Shown here piece after piece: positions 54,222 through 64,000 of a DNA stretch of 64,000 nt. Position numbers and translations under genes: made by a program. The notes under the pieces were generated by a model that had not been told where the DNA came from, ran no database searches, and saw only the letters and a program-made list of their open reading frames with translations. This stretch comes from Sanghuangporus weigelae. Lineage: Eukaryota > Basidiomycota > Agaricomycetes > Hymenochaetales > Hymenochaetaceae. The stretch's first letter is position 1; each line of letters begins with the position of its first letter. The DNA is taken from contig CP137319.1 of assembly GCA_033182465.1 (NCBI GenBank), positions 3,596,001 to 3,660,000 of the forward strand, written 5' to 3'.

Positions 54222-55436
54222 GTGACGGCAGTTTCCAGTTCGGAGGGAGACAAGGGTGAGGGGAGTGCGGAGTACACTGAACCCTCATGTATACGCTTTG
54301 CGTCGTCTTCATTACGCTCTCGATTTCCGGTTCTGGGCGATACTGGGGCACTGTCTCCTGGTATTTCAAATGCGGTAGATATTTTGGTGAGATGGGCCTC
54401 GGATATCAAAAGACACGTCTGGTCCCATTACTTCCAAAAGTCGTCTCATCGGCGTGAGAACGTCGTTGTACCACTTATCGAAGCTCTGGAATCAGTGCCA
54501 GCTCCATCACTTGGAATGCGCTGGTCAGACTCTGGTTATCCAGACAAGCTCACACAGGTGATTGAATGTATCAGCGATGCAGTCGAGAGAGCCAGGGTCT
54601 TTCTTGTAGTACACGCCCGCCGACACCATTCCTTCACGGAGACAGATGTCACCATTCATGAGTACTTTTCTCAGTTGATTTTGTACGAGCTAACACACGA
54701 CGAGTGAGTCTTATGACTGGTTTCGCAGCATGAACTTTACTGTTTGGAAAATTAGGAACATAGTAGAACTGCCAATTCTATCCAAGACAATGAATTTCTT
54801 CCGCGGTAAGCAGATCACGATGCTCTACTAGAATTGTCTTAAAATAGGGAAAGGCCAATTGACTTCGGAAAACTATCCGTGCGACCTGTATACCACATCC
54901 ATAGCATGGACAACTCTGAAAAATATAGACAGAGGTGCCGTCGACTCTGTGATGGACGAAATGTTCAAATACCGAAATTCAAATGGGGTACTCGAGGCAA
55001 GTCAGGAAATTTTTATAACAGAAGGAAGTGTCTTATTATATTTCATATGTATTTCGACCATTCCAGGCCACGCATCGATCATGCTGTCTGTCTCAATGTC
55101 CTAAGCCTTTTTTATAGATTCGGGCGAGGCTCACAGATTCCCGAAACGCTGAATTGGGTCGTGGAAGTCCTCAAGAACCGAGCGTACCTCGACGGCTCTC
55201 GATATTATGTAACCGCAGAGTGCTTCCTATACTTCTTTTCTCGCCTCTTGCAACGGAATATGGAACTGTTCAAGATGTATGCCCCATTACTCAAAAGTCG
55301 CCTCATAGAGCGAGTTGGATCAGAAGGGGATTCCTTGGCGCTTGCGATGCGGATCTTTGGGTGTAATCTGCTCGGCATACGGAACGATGTTGGCATATGC
55401 TCCCAAGTCCGTGTCAGAGTTGCAGTTTTGCTGTAG
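54222..55436 (+). pseudogene. Degraded alpha/alpha-toroid (prenyltransferase/cyclase-like) gene
   Basis: Coding-like exons 54222-54703, about 54757-54806 and from 54849 onward read ... KTMNFFRGKGQLTSENYPCD and then YFDHSRPRIDHAVCLNVLSL, GRGSQIPETLNWVVEVLKNRAY, YYVTAECFLYFFSRLL and LALAMRIFGCNLLGIRNDV. These fit a family of helical toroid proteins (terpenoid-cyclase/prenyltransferase-like) common in Agaricomycetes. Three faults suggest decay: the first exon has no ATG, the junction between GVLE and YFDHSRP has no usable acceptor, and the frame stops soon after GIRNDV, where the family continues for another domain. A functional gene with unusual splicing is the alternative. Confidence 0.5.
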
Positions 55437-55630
55437 TTTCGAAGATCGCGATGGTAGGACAGAATAAAAGACGGATCCGAAGCGACTGGCTTGGAATCTG
55501 ACAAAGGCTGATGAGGTAATCGGAACATATATTGGATCTTTATGAATACGAAGAAAGTCCGTGGTGTTTATTACTAGGAGATTTAAGTATCTCCAATACC
55601 TTGTACATAAAAATGTGTGAAGATATATTT

Positions 55631-56576
55631 CTATAATGCGCCAAGTGAGAATAAAATTATCCGTGCATTTGGAAGAGTGATCAGGATATACTTTTTCGCG
55701 GAACTGGGAAGCATTCCAACTGAAATAGAGAGAAGCATGCTGGTCAACCCTATGAACCCCACTACACCAGCCGGAAAGTTTGTTTTTATGTTTTTCAGCG
55801 CTGCACTGGAGGTATCTGAGCCACTGGTCGGCGAGGCTTGCGAAGCGTCGGATGAACCGGATGCGGACGAAGTCATCGTCGCAGATGCAGATGCAGATGC
55901 GGAACCAGAACCCGCTGCAGTCGAGGAGGGAGCGACTGCTGAGAGCTGTATGGAAGATACTGGTTCTCCAGACGTATCACAAGCATTGGTGAATTCTACA
56001 TTAAAGAATCAGTTGAAGTATTGACCCAAACGCGATGAAGCAAAAGTGAGCCTACGATCGACGATGTTTTGTGTTTTTGTTTGCTGTGAGCTGGCGTCAT
56101 CGCCAGCAACACCGACCAAGCAATTTCCGCAGTCGGCAATTTGATTAGCAGCGTCGTTGTTGCAAAGACATGACAGTTCCTGACACGACTAGCAGATGTA
56201 ACAATACGGTGTATCAATGATTTGCGTTTCAGATGCCATGGATTGAATTGAGATTAGATACAAAATCAGAGATGACACTCCGTAACTGACGTTAACAGTT
56301 GAAACTATTGGAGCGCACGTCGCTTGGCACTGCGTAAGGAAATTTAAAAAGAGGTCACCAGATGACAGGCAGTTAGAGTATACATACAGCATCTGGGATA
56401 CTATCCAGTCCTAACCCGTCTGCCGATGATTGTCGAATAAATAGGGAAGTCGGGCGAGACGCCGAAGCTAGGTTCATTTAAATCCGAGTAAGAAGAACGC
56501 GACCTCGAGGGCAAGCCAGAGGCATACCAGGGACGGTGAGGAAAGCGAAGAAAGAAAACGCGAACATTGGATGCAT
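55631..56576 (-). CDS. Cys-rich secreted protein, probably membrane- or GPI-anchored
   Basis: Read leftward from ATG 56576. MHPMFAFSFFAFLTVPGMPLA is a signal peptide. Later exons contain QCQATCAPIVSTVN, CQELSCLCNNDAANQIADCGNC and, after an intron ending near 56030, FTNACDTSGEPVSS, so Cys pairs are spaced as in small secreted basidiomycete proteins. A Ser/Ala/Thr-rich linker (SASASASATMTSSASG) leads to a hydrophobic C-terminal segment VVGFIGLTSMLLSISVGML, which is either a GPI signal or a membrane helix. The frame continues 24 residues after it, which is long for a GPI signal. Likely a cell-wall or surface protein; no enzyme motif. Intron borders at the 5' side are approximate. Confidence 0.6.
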
Positions 56577-57065
56577 GGCCGTCGAATTATATATGAAACG
56601 ATACTGTTGGCTGCAGAGTTGAAGGGCGGCGGAAAAGCAAGATGAGTAAGTAGCTGGGAGGGCCTGACGGCGTAAAGGCACCAAGGTCGCCAAGGAGAGA
56701 CTCTTTTATAATTATTATACTCCAGCCGACCTGGCTATTGTAGGTACTTAGGACGAGAAGAATTCATATATCCATAATAGGAAGGAATGGCGATCGCGGC
56801 TGATTCGGCAACGTTCCCATCAGACTCTCGCGTGGGAGTCTCATACCAACTCAATCTCTCCGCCAAAATTAATTCGACACTCGGCGCCACGCTCGCAACT
56901 TGGAGCTCTCTCTCATCTCATTGTGTCCATCGCACTCGTCCTTCCAAATCGTCGACTTTCTATAGTGCTTGCACCTTCCCCGCATGGAAGCCCATGAAGT
57001 GTTATTTAATGCGATCCATCACTACTTAGACGATATCACCCAATCAGCCGTGGGCCAACGAGCTA

Positions 57066-57479
57066 ATGTTAACCCTGTGTTCGATCCGTTGCTTCGCGTT
57101 CTGCCGCTCGTCCACTTCGTCATCATGTTTCAGCATATCTCACAGTCCAAAACGCATTGAATTGATGCGATGCATTACCTCTGATAGCAACAATTCCAAC
57201 GACCAGTCGGAGTATGCCTTCCCTTCCGCTTTCCCGCGCTCACGAAGCGAGTTTAATTTACCCAAGAAAGCAATTGATGCTCTTCTGCTCGCTTCCTCAT
57301 CCTCCGCGAGAATGTGAGTTTATGGAAGCTGTTATTATTCATGAACGCCTGTTCATCCATTTAGGAGACCAGCGGACGTTACGCGCAATTTAAAAGATTT
57401 GCTTGTCCTTCGAATCGAGAAAATGCTGTTTTGGTGTTCCGCGTGCTCGCTTCATTTTGCAAAGTCTTTCGTCAGGTAG
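57066..57479 (+). CDS. Possible two-exon coding remnant, unknown
   Basis: The frame with NDQSEYAFPSAFPRSRSEFN and KKAIDALLLASSSSARM ends at a GTGAGT donor (57314) and joins in frame at 57365 to RPADVTRNLKDLLVLRIEKM, ending with a stop at 57477-57479. The 5' part is not found; a frame with an ATG at 56787 lies upstream in another phase. No domain recognised. Coding status is uncertain. Confidence 0.25.
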
Positions 57480-58828
57480 AAACAAGGCGTCAGCTTTCTC
57501 AGCAATTCGCGTTACTGTATATTGGTATTGTTCAACCATATGCACTACACTATTGTATATTTGATTCATCCGGACAGCACTACACGTCGACTGGACTGGG
57601 ATTACCCAAATACCCACCATGAAATAAGGTCCTTCTCGTAAGCTCCGCCTCAGACCCTCACTCGAGGTGGCGGATCAGCAAATGTCGAGATGTAACCTTG
57701 CATCTGATACTCAGGTGAGTTCCGTATGAACCGAATTGCTGAGACTTTGAATCCTGAAGCGGAACACTGCAAGCCCGGCATGGGATATCAGGGAAAGGCG
57801 GCTGCTGAACCTTCGCCAAGTGTCCTTTGGTCTCACCTGGTTTGAATCGAGGATCTTCCATAACTTATGATGAGTATCCGATCAATGGCAGTTTACAAAA
57901 TGTACTTCCTTATAAATCTACAGAATGATCGAGACTAATTTACTTTAGACCGAGCGTCTCCTATTCTGTAATCGTTAAGGAGCTATTGTCAATATGCTTC
58001 CCGAATTGTGCACCAGCGAAACGAGGCGGAATTCCCCAGGTCGATATACATGGAAATTTCAAATGCCATCTTGACAATTCAAATAGCAAAGTGTACCAGT
58101 GAGACTACTAGAGCCTATTCTTTTGATCCTTCATCAAGATCTAGGTTGATGCTGCCTTCTTGCAAGGAAGCAGGATTTTCCAAGCTAAAAGCCAAGTGCG
58201 GAAAACAAAATCAGTCTCTGATAGCACTTACGACTAGTGATGCGAGACAACCTTTGGTCCGCGTAGGAGCCGTATACAAGAAAGAAGCGATCATGATGCA
58301 GGATAGATGGATGGATAGATGATTCTTTGATCAGTACTAGTCATTCTCAAAGAAGTGCTCTTGCTCCGCTGAGACGGAGGATTGTGTCAAAAGAGATCTT
58401 ATTTCTAGACACAAGAATTTTGGAGGCGAATATTCTTCCAGTCGCGGTATATGTAGTGGCATTTAGGGGTCATATCGTACATCCATGATCATTGTGTGCT
58501 TCGGCTTGAGCAACATACTTGTGCATCTGGCGCCACATAGCGGCGCCCATTCAAATCATCTCTGCGATGGAACCTTCACGCCGACGTGGAGGTAACATCA
58601 CGTTTCAACGCCACTCGTACTGTAGTCGTAATAGCTACCTCATCACCGATACAAGTGCTCGATCGTTTGATATGTTCTAGTTTCCAAACGTAGCGGACAG
58701 AACCCATCTCTCAATCATCGTGGAGTGCTAAGTAAATTGACCGAGAGGTATTACAGGTAGCTGAACCAAGTACTAGGATTGGGACACATTGACTAGGACC
58801 AGGAGATCTTCGATTGGACCCAGGACAA
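57480..58828. other. Intergenic region
   Basis: About 1.3 kb. A minus-strand frame at 57658-57861 (starting MEDPRFKPGETKG) could be a short exon, but nothing around it supports a gene. No repeat recognised. Confidence 0.4.
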
Positions 58829-59226
58829 TCATCGAAGGAGAGACAAATTTGAGTAAGCCTTTTCTCGGAGCTTACCGACCAAGACATGCTGGAAAGTCGG
58901 GAAGTCTGGGGTCCCCGTGACGGCGCCTTCAGCCTTCATCGTGCGCAGGGTATCGCGGACGCTCTCCAGATCAACAGTACTCTCGCTCTCGAGCGGGTTC
59001 TGGACGTTTACGTCTTGTTCCTCATGTCGTTGCTGTAGGTCGTGTCTCCAAAATTCGGGGGCCTAGTTCAATGCATAGGCGTGAGTTCTCTTACAGGATA
59101 ATAGACGACAAAAAAGAACACCAAGAGGGGGACAAGGGGAAGCAAGGAACGTACGAGTTCGATCCTTTGAAGGTCTTTCGCAGAGTCTTCTAATTGCGCA
59201 CGCAAGCGTTTGCGTCCGTTTAGTGT
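58829..59226 (-). CDS. Unknown two-exon gene or gene fragment
   Basis: Exon 59226-59155 (TLNGRKRLRAQLEDSAKDLQ) ends at a GTACGT donor, phase 0, and joins at 59062 to an exon reading APEFWRHDLQQRHEEQDVNV, then SESTVDLESVRDTLRTMK and TPDFPTFQHVLVGKLREKAY, with a stop at 58829-58831. The clean phase-0 junction and the charged, helical composition speak for real coding. Upstream of 59226 there is an acceptor (CTAACAG), so at least one 5' exon is missing from my model. I do not recognise the family. A GTAAGC inside the last exon may be another donor, which would alter the C-terminus. Confidence 0.4.
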
Positions 59227-59523
59227 CTGTTAGTAACCACAAGTCAGTGATGCCATTGCGAGATCAAGATGTTATCAGACAGACACTCAATAGTGTGCAT
59301 CTGGATCATGTTTCAGTGACTTATGAGGGAATGAAGGAAAGAGAACGCACGTATACAGCCGCCCTGCTGGCAGCGCAAACATGTAGTGGATATTGTTATT
59401 TGGCATTGTCGTCTAGCCATATTCGTTGCGAAGTAGTCAGCGAATCAGATGATCATCCGAACACAGCTCTGCTCAACATACTAGCAGGCATAGATCTATT
59501 GTCTACTTGACAGCCTCAGTACT

Positions 59524-60431
59524 TCATTGAAAAGATGACAGGAGACAACGAACACAAAATACCGTGACGGGAACGGCAGCCTTGATCAATGTTGAACATA
59601 TCTTGAAAACGATCGAATCCGTTTCTTTCAGCAGTCAGTGATCTCTACTCGCCATGAAAGGAATATACTCACTCTCAAATCCAGTCCGACTCTTCAGCAA
59701 GTAGTATAGTAGCGATACGGTGATCGTAGTATCGCAAGCGACGCCGATCACGATCCATGCTGCTGCAACTGGGACGATCGTGACACTGTCGCTCGGTGTG
59801 GTCCGTGTTAAGCCTTGCGCAGCGCTCACACATGCTAGTGTAGCTTGGCTGATCGAAAGTACTGATACGACGAAAAATAGGAGACGCGATTCCGAGAAGC
59901 GCATGATGCGAAAAGCCATGAACTGCTGGATCGGAACAGGAGCTCTGTTTGTGGGTGCGGGATCATCACGTCCAGTTGTGATGTCGATAATCGTTCCAGG
60001 CAAGATGGATGATAACGAGCATAGTACCGTAGATCGAGCACATGTTCGTATGATATATTCATTCACATAGGGGTATAGGAAGTGAAGAACTTACGTACAT
60101 TGACGAGAAGATTGGAAGCATGGCATATTCCCAGGAGGCCGAGGAGAGAGATGAAGGAATGGCAAAGTCTTTGACGACGTAATGCCATAGCATTGCCACA
60201 GAGCTGCAGACCTGGAATGCATCGATCGCATACATCCACATCAGCATTCCCCTTGGAGAAACAGAGTATGAGATTTGACAAGACACAAGAAGGAAGGTAC
60301 TCACAAAATCCACCAATTGTCTTTGAAGCCCGATGAGAAGTATGTTACAAGTTGCATGATGGAGGCACCAAATACCATAGTATTGATGACAACACCGACA
60401 AGGAGTGGACCGACTATCAACTGGTAACCTG
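59524..60431 (-). CDS. DUF6534-type integral membrane protein
   Basis: Read leftward. First recognised exon: YQLIVGPLLVGVVINTMVFG and QLVTYFSSGFKDNWW (60431 to about 60310), then DAFQVCSSVAMLWHYVVKDF near 60210, WEYAMLPIFSSMY, QFMAFRIMRFSESRLLFFVV near 59930, VAAAWIVIGVACDTTITVSL and YYLLKSRTGFE near 59700, and a final exon with FKICSTLIKAAVPVTVFCV. The PL.VG....NT...G start, the Y.......DNWW loop and LLKSRTGF are family hallmarks. The start codon and the last part of the family fold were not found, so both ends are provisional; decay of the 3' end is possible. Function unknown. Confidence 0.6.
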
Positions 60432-60817
60432 CGTTAGTCATAGCACCAGTGCAGGTAACTATGACGCGGAAGCGCAAGATCCAGTGAATCAGATACCACG
60501 AAGGAAAACCGAGAGGTCAGAGGTTAAATAGACCTAGAAAGCATGCTCTAGTGTTTCCAAGGAAGGTGTCATGATTCTCAGTCAACAGAGCGAAAGAGCA
60601 TCTGAGAATTGACAGCAAATGGCGTTAGCCGATCATTTCCGCAAATGGTTCTCCATGATCTATAGCACATTCTTCCAGTTGTTTATCCGATCTCGTCTTG
60701 ACTGTTAGATCTCATCTTAACCATTAGAACTGTCGCTGCAATGCATCCACGTCTGCGAAGCTTCAGAGCAGCGAATTGAAGGACGTCACAGCAGCGTGTG
60801 AAACAGTGATATGTGAC

Positions 60818-62137
60818 TAGGGCTCCGTGCGTATCCGTAAATTACGGATACGGCCCGCATCGTATACGCATACGGCCGTGTCCGTACTGGCTTGGGATGC
60901 TGATTATACGGGCCGTATTTTTACGGCCGTACCCGTACCAAGGGTCGGAGAAAAAGACCGGATACGCCGTATCTGCCGTATCCGGATGAAGGGGTCCGGC
61001 TGTCAATTTCACCAATATTTCACCAATATTTTGCTCAAATTTGCTCAGATTTGTGTATTGAATCAAGACCCAAAATTATAAGGGGTGAATACCACTAATA
61101 TAGAACTTCTTGGCCAACATTTGGACTTGTAAAGTCTGGTCCGCATTGCCACAGGTATATTAGTAAGCTCCAGAATATATGGAATAATACAAGAACATGA
61201 AGAAATGCCTTGAATTCACCAATATAAGTCAAGGATTAAGATTTACAACACTCTATTAGCTAAATTACAGTAGAAATTGGCTACCAAATCCCTTAAATAG
61301 ATGTTTCATGAGGAAGGTTTCGTATACGGCGGATCTGCCGTATACGGGCATCCCGTATCCATACCGACCAGTGGAGGGCACTTATACGGGCTGTAAAAGT
61401 ACAGTCATTTACCGGTCCTTTAAACAGTACCGTTCCTTTGAACACTCGAATTTTCTCCCTCAATTCTTCTTTCCTTGTCACAAAAAAAATCACACAGATG
61501 CAGAGAATATGTACCAATTATAATACCAAATTTCAGAAGATTTGAGTGAGGCGTTCAGTGTAGAGAAATTATGCACTGGCTAATTTGGTTGTATTTGGTT
61601 GAGTTTAACTTGCAACAATTGCTCTTGAGCTTGTTCTGGCCCATTTACATAGAAGATAGCTGCACATATCACTAAAGTATTGCCATGGGTGCGTCTGTGC
61701 AAAGTTTGAAGAGAAAACAGTTACTCTACGAATTAATGCAGGGGAAACAAACAGAAAGTGTGACAGATGGGAGGAGGGATTTTTACATGCTAAGATTGGC
61801 GGTCATATTTTGCCGTACCGAGAACTAGCACCGTGACGGCAAATTCTAATGTCACATGGTGTTCAAAGGAGTGGTTTTTGTGACATTCTTGCATCTTTTT
61901 TCTTTCACCTCTAATAATTTTTCCTGTACAATTTACAGCTTTGAAAAATTAGTAAATGTTGCCCTCGTTAAGGGCTATCAGAATATGTACTTGAAAGTTA
62001 TAAATCTTCTGTGTGGTGAGCTGGGTGAGTGCATCTGTATTGGGTGTTCAAAGGACCGGTAAATGACTGTACGGCCGTCCCCGTATGAGTGCCGCATATA
62101 TATGCGCGTGCCCGTATACGATACACACGGAGCCCTA
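60818..62137. mobile_element. Non-autonomous hAT element, 1.3 kb
   Basis: Termini TAGGGCTCCGTG and CACGGAGCCCTA are inverted, and the flanks carry the exact 8-base duplication TATGTGAC (60810-60817 and 62138-62145), as for hAT transposons. Subterminal regions are packed with CCGTA/TACGG motifs, including near-palindromes such as the one at about 61323-61344. A segment near 61395-61446 returns in inverted form near 62040-62072. No transposase frame is present, so it depends on an autonomous relative. Confidence 0.85.
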
Positions 62138-62145
62138 TATGTGAC

Positions 62146-63413
62146 AAATCGCGCTCATCACGAAATCACGATTCTATCATCTACCCTTCATTTCGCTGGT
62201 CTGGATGGCTTCCCTATTCGAGAATACCGCAATACGTTTCTGAGGACTTCAGAGCTCCTGGGATGCATTTATCCTACAATCATAATGTGTGGACCATGTC
62301 AAACACCAGAAATCATGCTCTTGTATGTTGGCGGTGGTTGTGCACTGGACATATTGTCGTCAGAAAAGGACTCAGTCGAGCTATTGTTGATGATAGTACA
62401 AGGCATTGCAAGGATAAAGAAAGGAAAGAGGTTTTCATAAGTATGTTTTTGTTAGATTCTTGGATTCTTGCATAATGTGCTGGACTACTCACGAATTATC
62501 TTCATGGAAAGTCAAGTTGACCATCCTGTGCATTGGGGTAAATTCTTGATGCCGGCTGTAGTCTACCGTTGCGTAACAGCAGGGAGTTGACGGACGTGCA
62601 ATGATGGCGAATCAGGAATTCTTTGTGAATGTAAGTACTTGGGCAAATAGAAGAGCCATCGAAATGCCTACCGATATGTTTGCTGTTTCAGTATCCGCAA
62701 AACAAAAAAAAAATTGACTCAGTCCCCAAAGGTTCGAGCCTCAGTACACCGGTGTACAAAAAAAGAGATTGGAGATCATCTTTGAAACCCGACCTATTCT
62801 CGACTAGGTAAAGTGGATCTCAAGCACAGCATAAGCCAAGGCTCATAGACTCTAAGCAGAGGGAGCAGATGAAGTATTCGAGCAAACAACTAGTAGGTTC
62901 GAGAGCAAGGGAAATACACGGAAGAAGGCAACATGTTCATAGCATTTCAATGTTTGGATGATGTAGACGTGAGATGATGAATCTGATTGTTATACATCAT
63001 AAGGCAGCAACAGACTGGCCAAGAAACAAAATAAATTGAGTGCATGGCACAACCTTTAGTATAGAGATGAAGCATTACATACGGAAACATTATGAGTCCG
63101 AAGTGTTGAGATTCTATGGTCGACGCACTTCCACTTTCCTTTTCCGGCTGCGGCCTTTAGCATGCCCGCCGCGCATCTTTGCCCCTCAGTCGTGTACCAT
63201 ACACACTGAGACATGTATTCTTAACACGAATCCCAATCCCAATGATTCTTCACGTGCCCGACTCGGAGACGTTGCTGACTTGGGATGACTTGAACGATTT
63301 GTTTTCCGACGGGAATATCTGAAACAAAATGTCATTCTTCTGTCCCGATCAGGTAGGAGTACAGATATGAGTACCTCTCACCACATCCACCTCCGAGTCG
63401 CATCATCTCGGAA
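62146..63413. other. Intergenic region
   Basis: About 1.3 kb. Frames at 62146-62475 have no family resemblance. No repeat or RNA gene recognised. Confidence 0.45.
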
Positions 63414-64000
63414 ATGTCTCTTCTTAACGTCTCTCGCTCTTTGAAAGATAATGCAGATCCCGAACACGCGGATCTCAAAGAGGTTACTCGGTTGGTTGTA
63501 TCATTGACCACGACCGAGCAATACTGTGCTGTAGCACTAGCGACTGTCCTAGTTTACCATTCCAGTATGTGTTCCACCACTTTGTTCCGGATCTATAGCA
63601 CCTTAGCGTTATCTTTCTATACAGTTCTCACATTGAAAAAGGAGGTAATATTCAACCAACTTGTCATGCGCAAGCTCGAGTCCTTACCGATCCTCACTTC
63701 TAGGTCAAAATTTTCTGGGTGATCTACATCAATTTACTTTGCATATCATCATTATCTGATGAACAGTCAGAGAAATCCGCGCAGCCACGTCACTATACTA
63801 TACTTTGCAGTAAGTATAGATATTGTCTGGGAATTGAACAGGTATCTAATTCATGACACAGAATCGTTACATAGGCCTTTTTCTGGCTGTTTGCCTTACT
63901 AGTAAATCATCGACTTGCCTGTGAAACGATTGATTCTGAAATTTATGCGTTTGGTAGTCTACCTTTTCTCAGCAAGTCATGCAAGGTATGCGCGTTCAAT
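63414..64000 (+). CDS. DUF6533-type membrane protein (3' end outside window)
   Basis: Exon 1 is 63414-63564 (MSLLNVSRSLKDNAD ... EQYCAVALATVLVYHS). It is followed by two tiny exons, 63625-63644 (ILTLKKE) and 63704-63718 (VKIFW), which in frame rebuild the family signature LTLKKEVKIFW. A later exon begins NRYIGLFLAVCLT at about 63862, matching the N-R-Y after GK.L.F in DUF6533. The exon between them (near 63767-63809) is not fixed. The protein is a seven-helix-type membrane protein of unknown function, and the rest is beyond the window. Confidence 0.6.

Noticed and set aside
62063-62475. Frames crossing the right end of the hAT element
   Set aside because: They run through the transposon border and target duplication, so they cannot be conserved genes.

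Overview
The window looks like nuclear DNA of a mushroom-forming basidiomycete (Agaricomycetes). Genes are cut by many short introns (about 48-65 bases) with GTRNGT donors, and several families are typical of that group: FunK1-like kinase paralogues, DUF6533/DUF6534 multi-pass membrane proteins, a polyporopepsin-type aspartic protease and single-pass proteins with Ser/Gly-rich ectodomains. No tRNA, rRNA, CRISPR or bacterial-style operon was found.

Layout. 1-3440: two tandem kinase-like genes. 4006-6261 (minus): a single-pass membrane protein. 7595-21436: nested mobile elements. Two TWA-flanked PIF/Harbinger-type elements lie in inverted orientation 45 bases apart, and the second is split by an intact 12.3-kb Ty3/Gypsy chromovirus (8657-20967, 1512-base LTRs, TSD CCCTC). 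21821-23335 (minus): secreted aspartic protease with an 8-base microexon. 25070-31036: DUF6534 protein, BCS1-like AAA ATPase, and a TspO/MBR-like membrane protein. 31675-33464: two tandem small alpha/beta-barrel-like genes. 34230-38778: three tandem short-chain dehydrogenases with identical gene structure, followed by a convergent Baeyer-Villiger monooxygenase (39034-41638). 42257-45410 (minus): two membrane proteins. 46128-51338: intact Ty1/Copia element. 51380-52471: a 1.09-kb almost perfect palindrome. 52757-60431: an NAD(P)-binding dehydrogenase, a degraded toroid-fold gene, a Cys-rich secreted protein, an unknown two-exon gene and a DUF6534 gene. 60818-62137: a non-autonomous hAT element with an 8-base TSD. 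63414-end: a DUF6533 gene running off the window.

The most unusual object is the Gypsy element. Besides gag and pol it carries a 213-codon frame inside each LTR, two frames before gag (one coiled-coil, overlapping by ATGA), a 358-codon frame after pol, and, on the opposite strand next to the 3' LTR, a spliced 88-residue gene with one membrane segment. Because that gene is antisense, its intron is invisible to the splicing of the genomic RNA and survives retrotransposition. The element also shows signs of Tf1-like self-priming (a 12-base PBS complementary to the predicted 5' end of its own RNA, about 30 bases after a TATA box) and of -1 frameshifting at a GGGAAAA heptamer between gag and pol.

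The SDR triplet and the Baeyer-Villiger enzyme may form a small oxidative catabolic neighbourhood; this is inference from adjacency. Exon boundaries given with coordinates were checked for reading frame by hand; where a terminus or intron could not be resolved this is stated.
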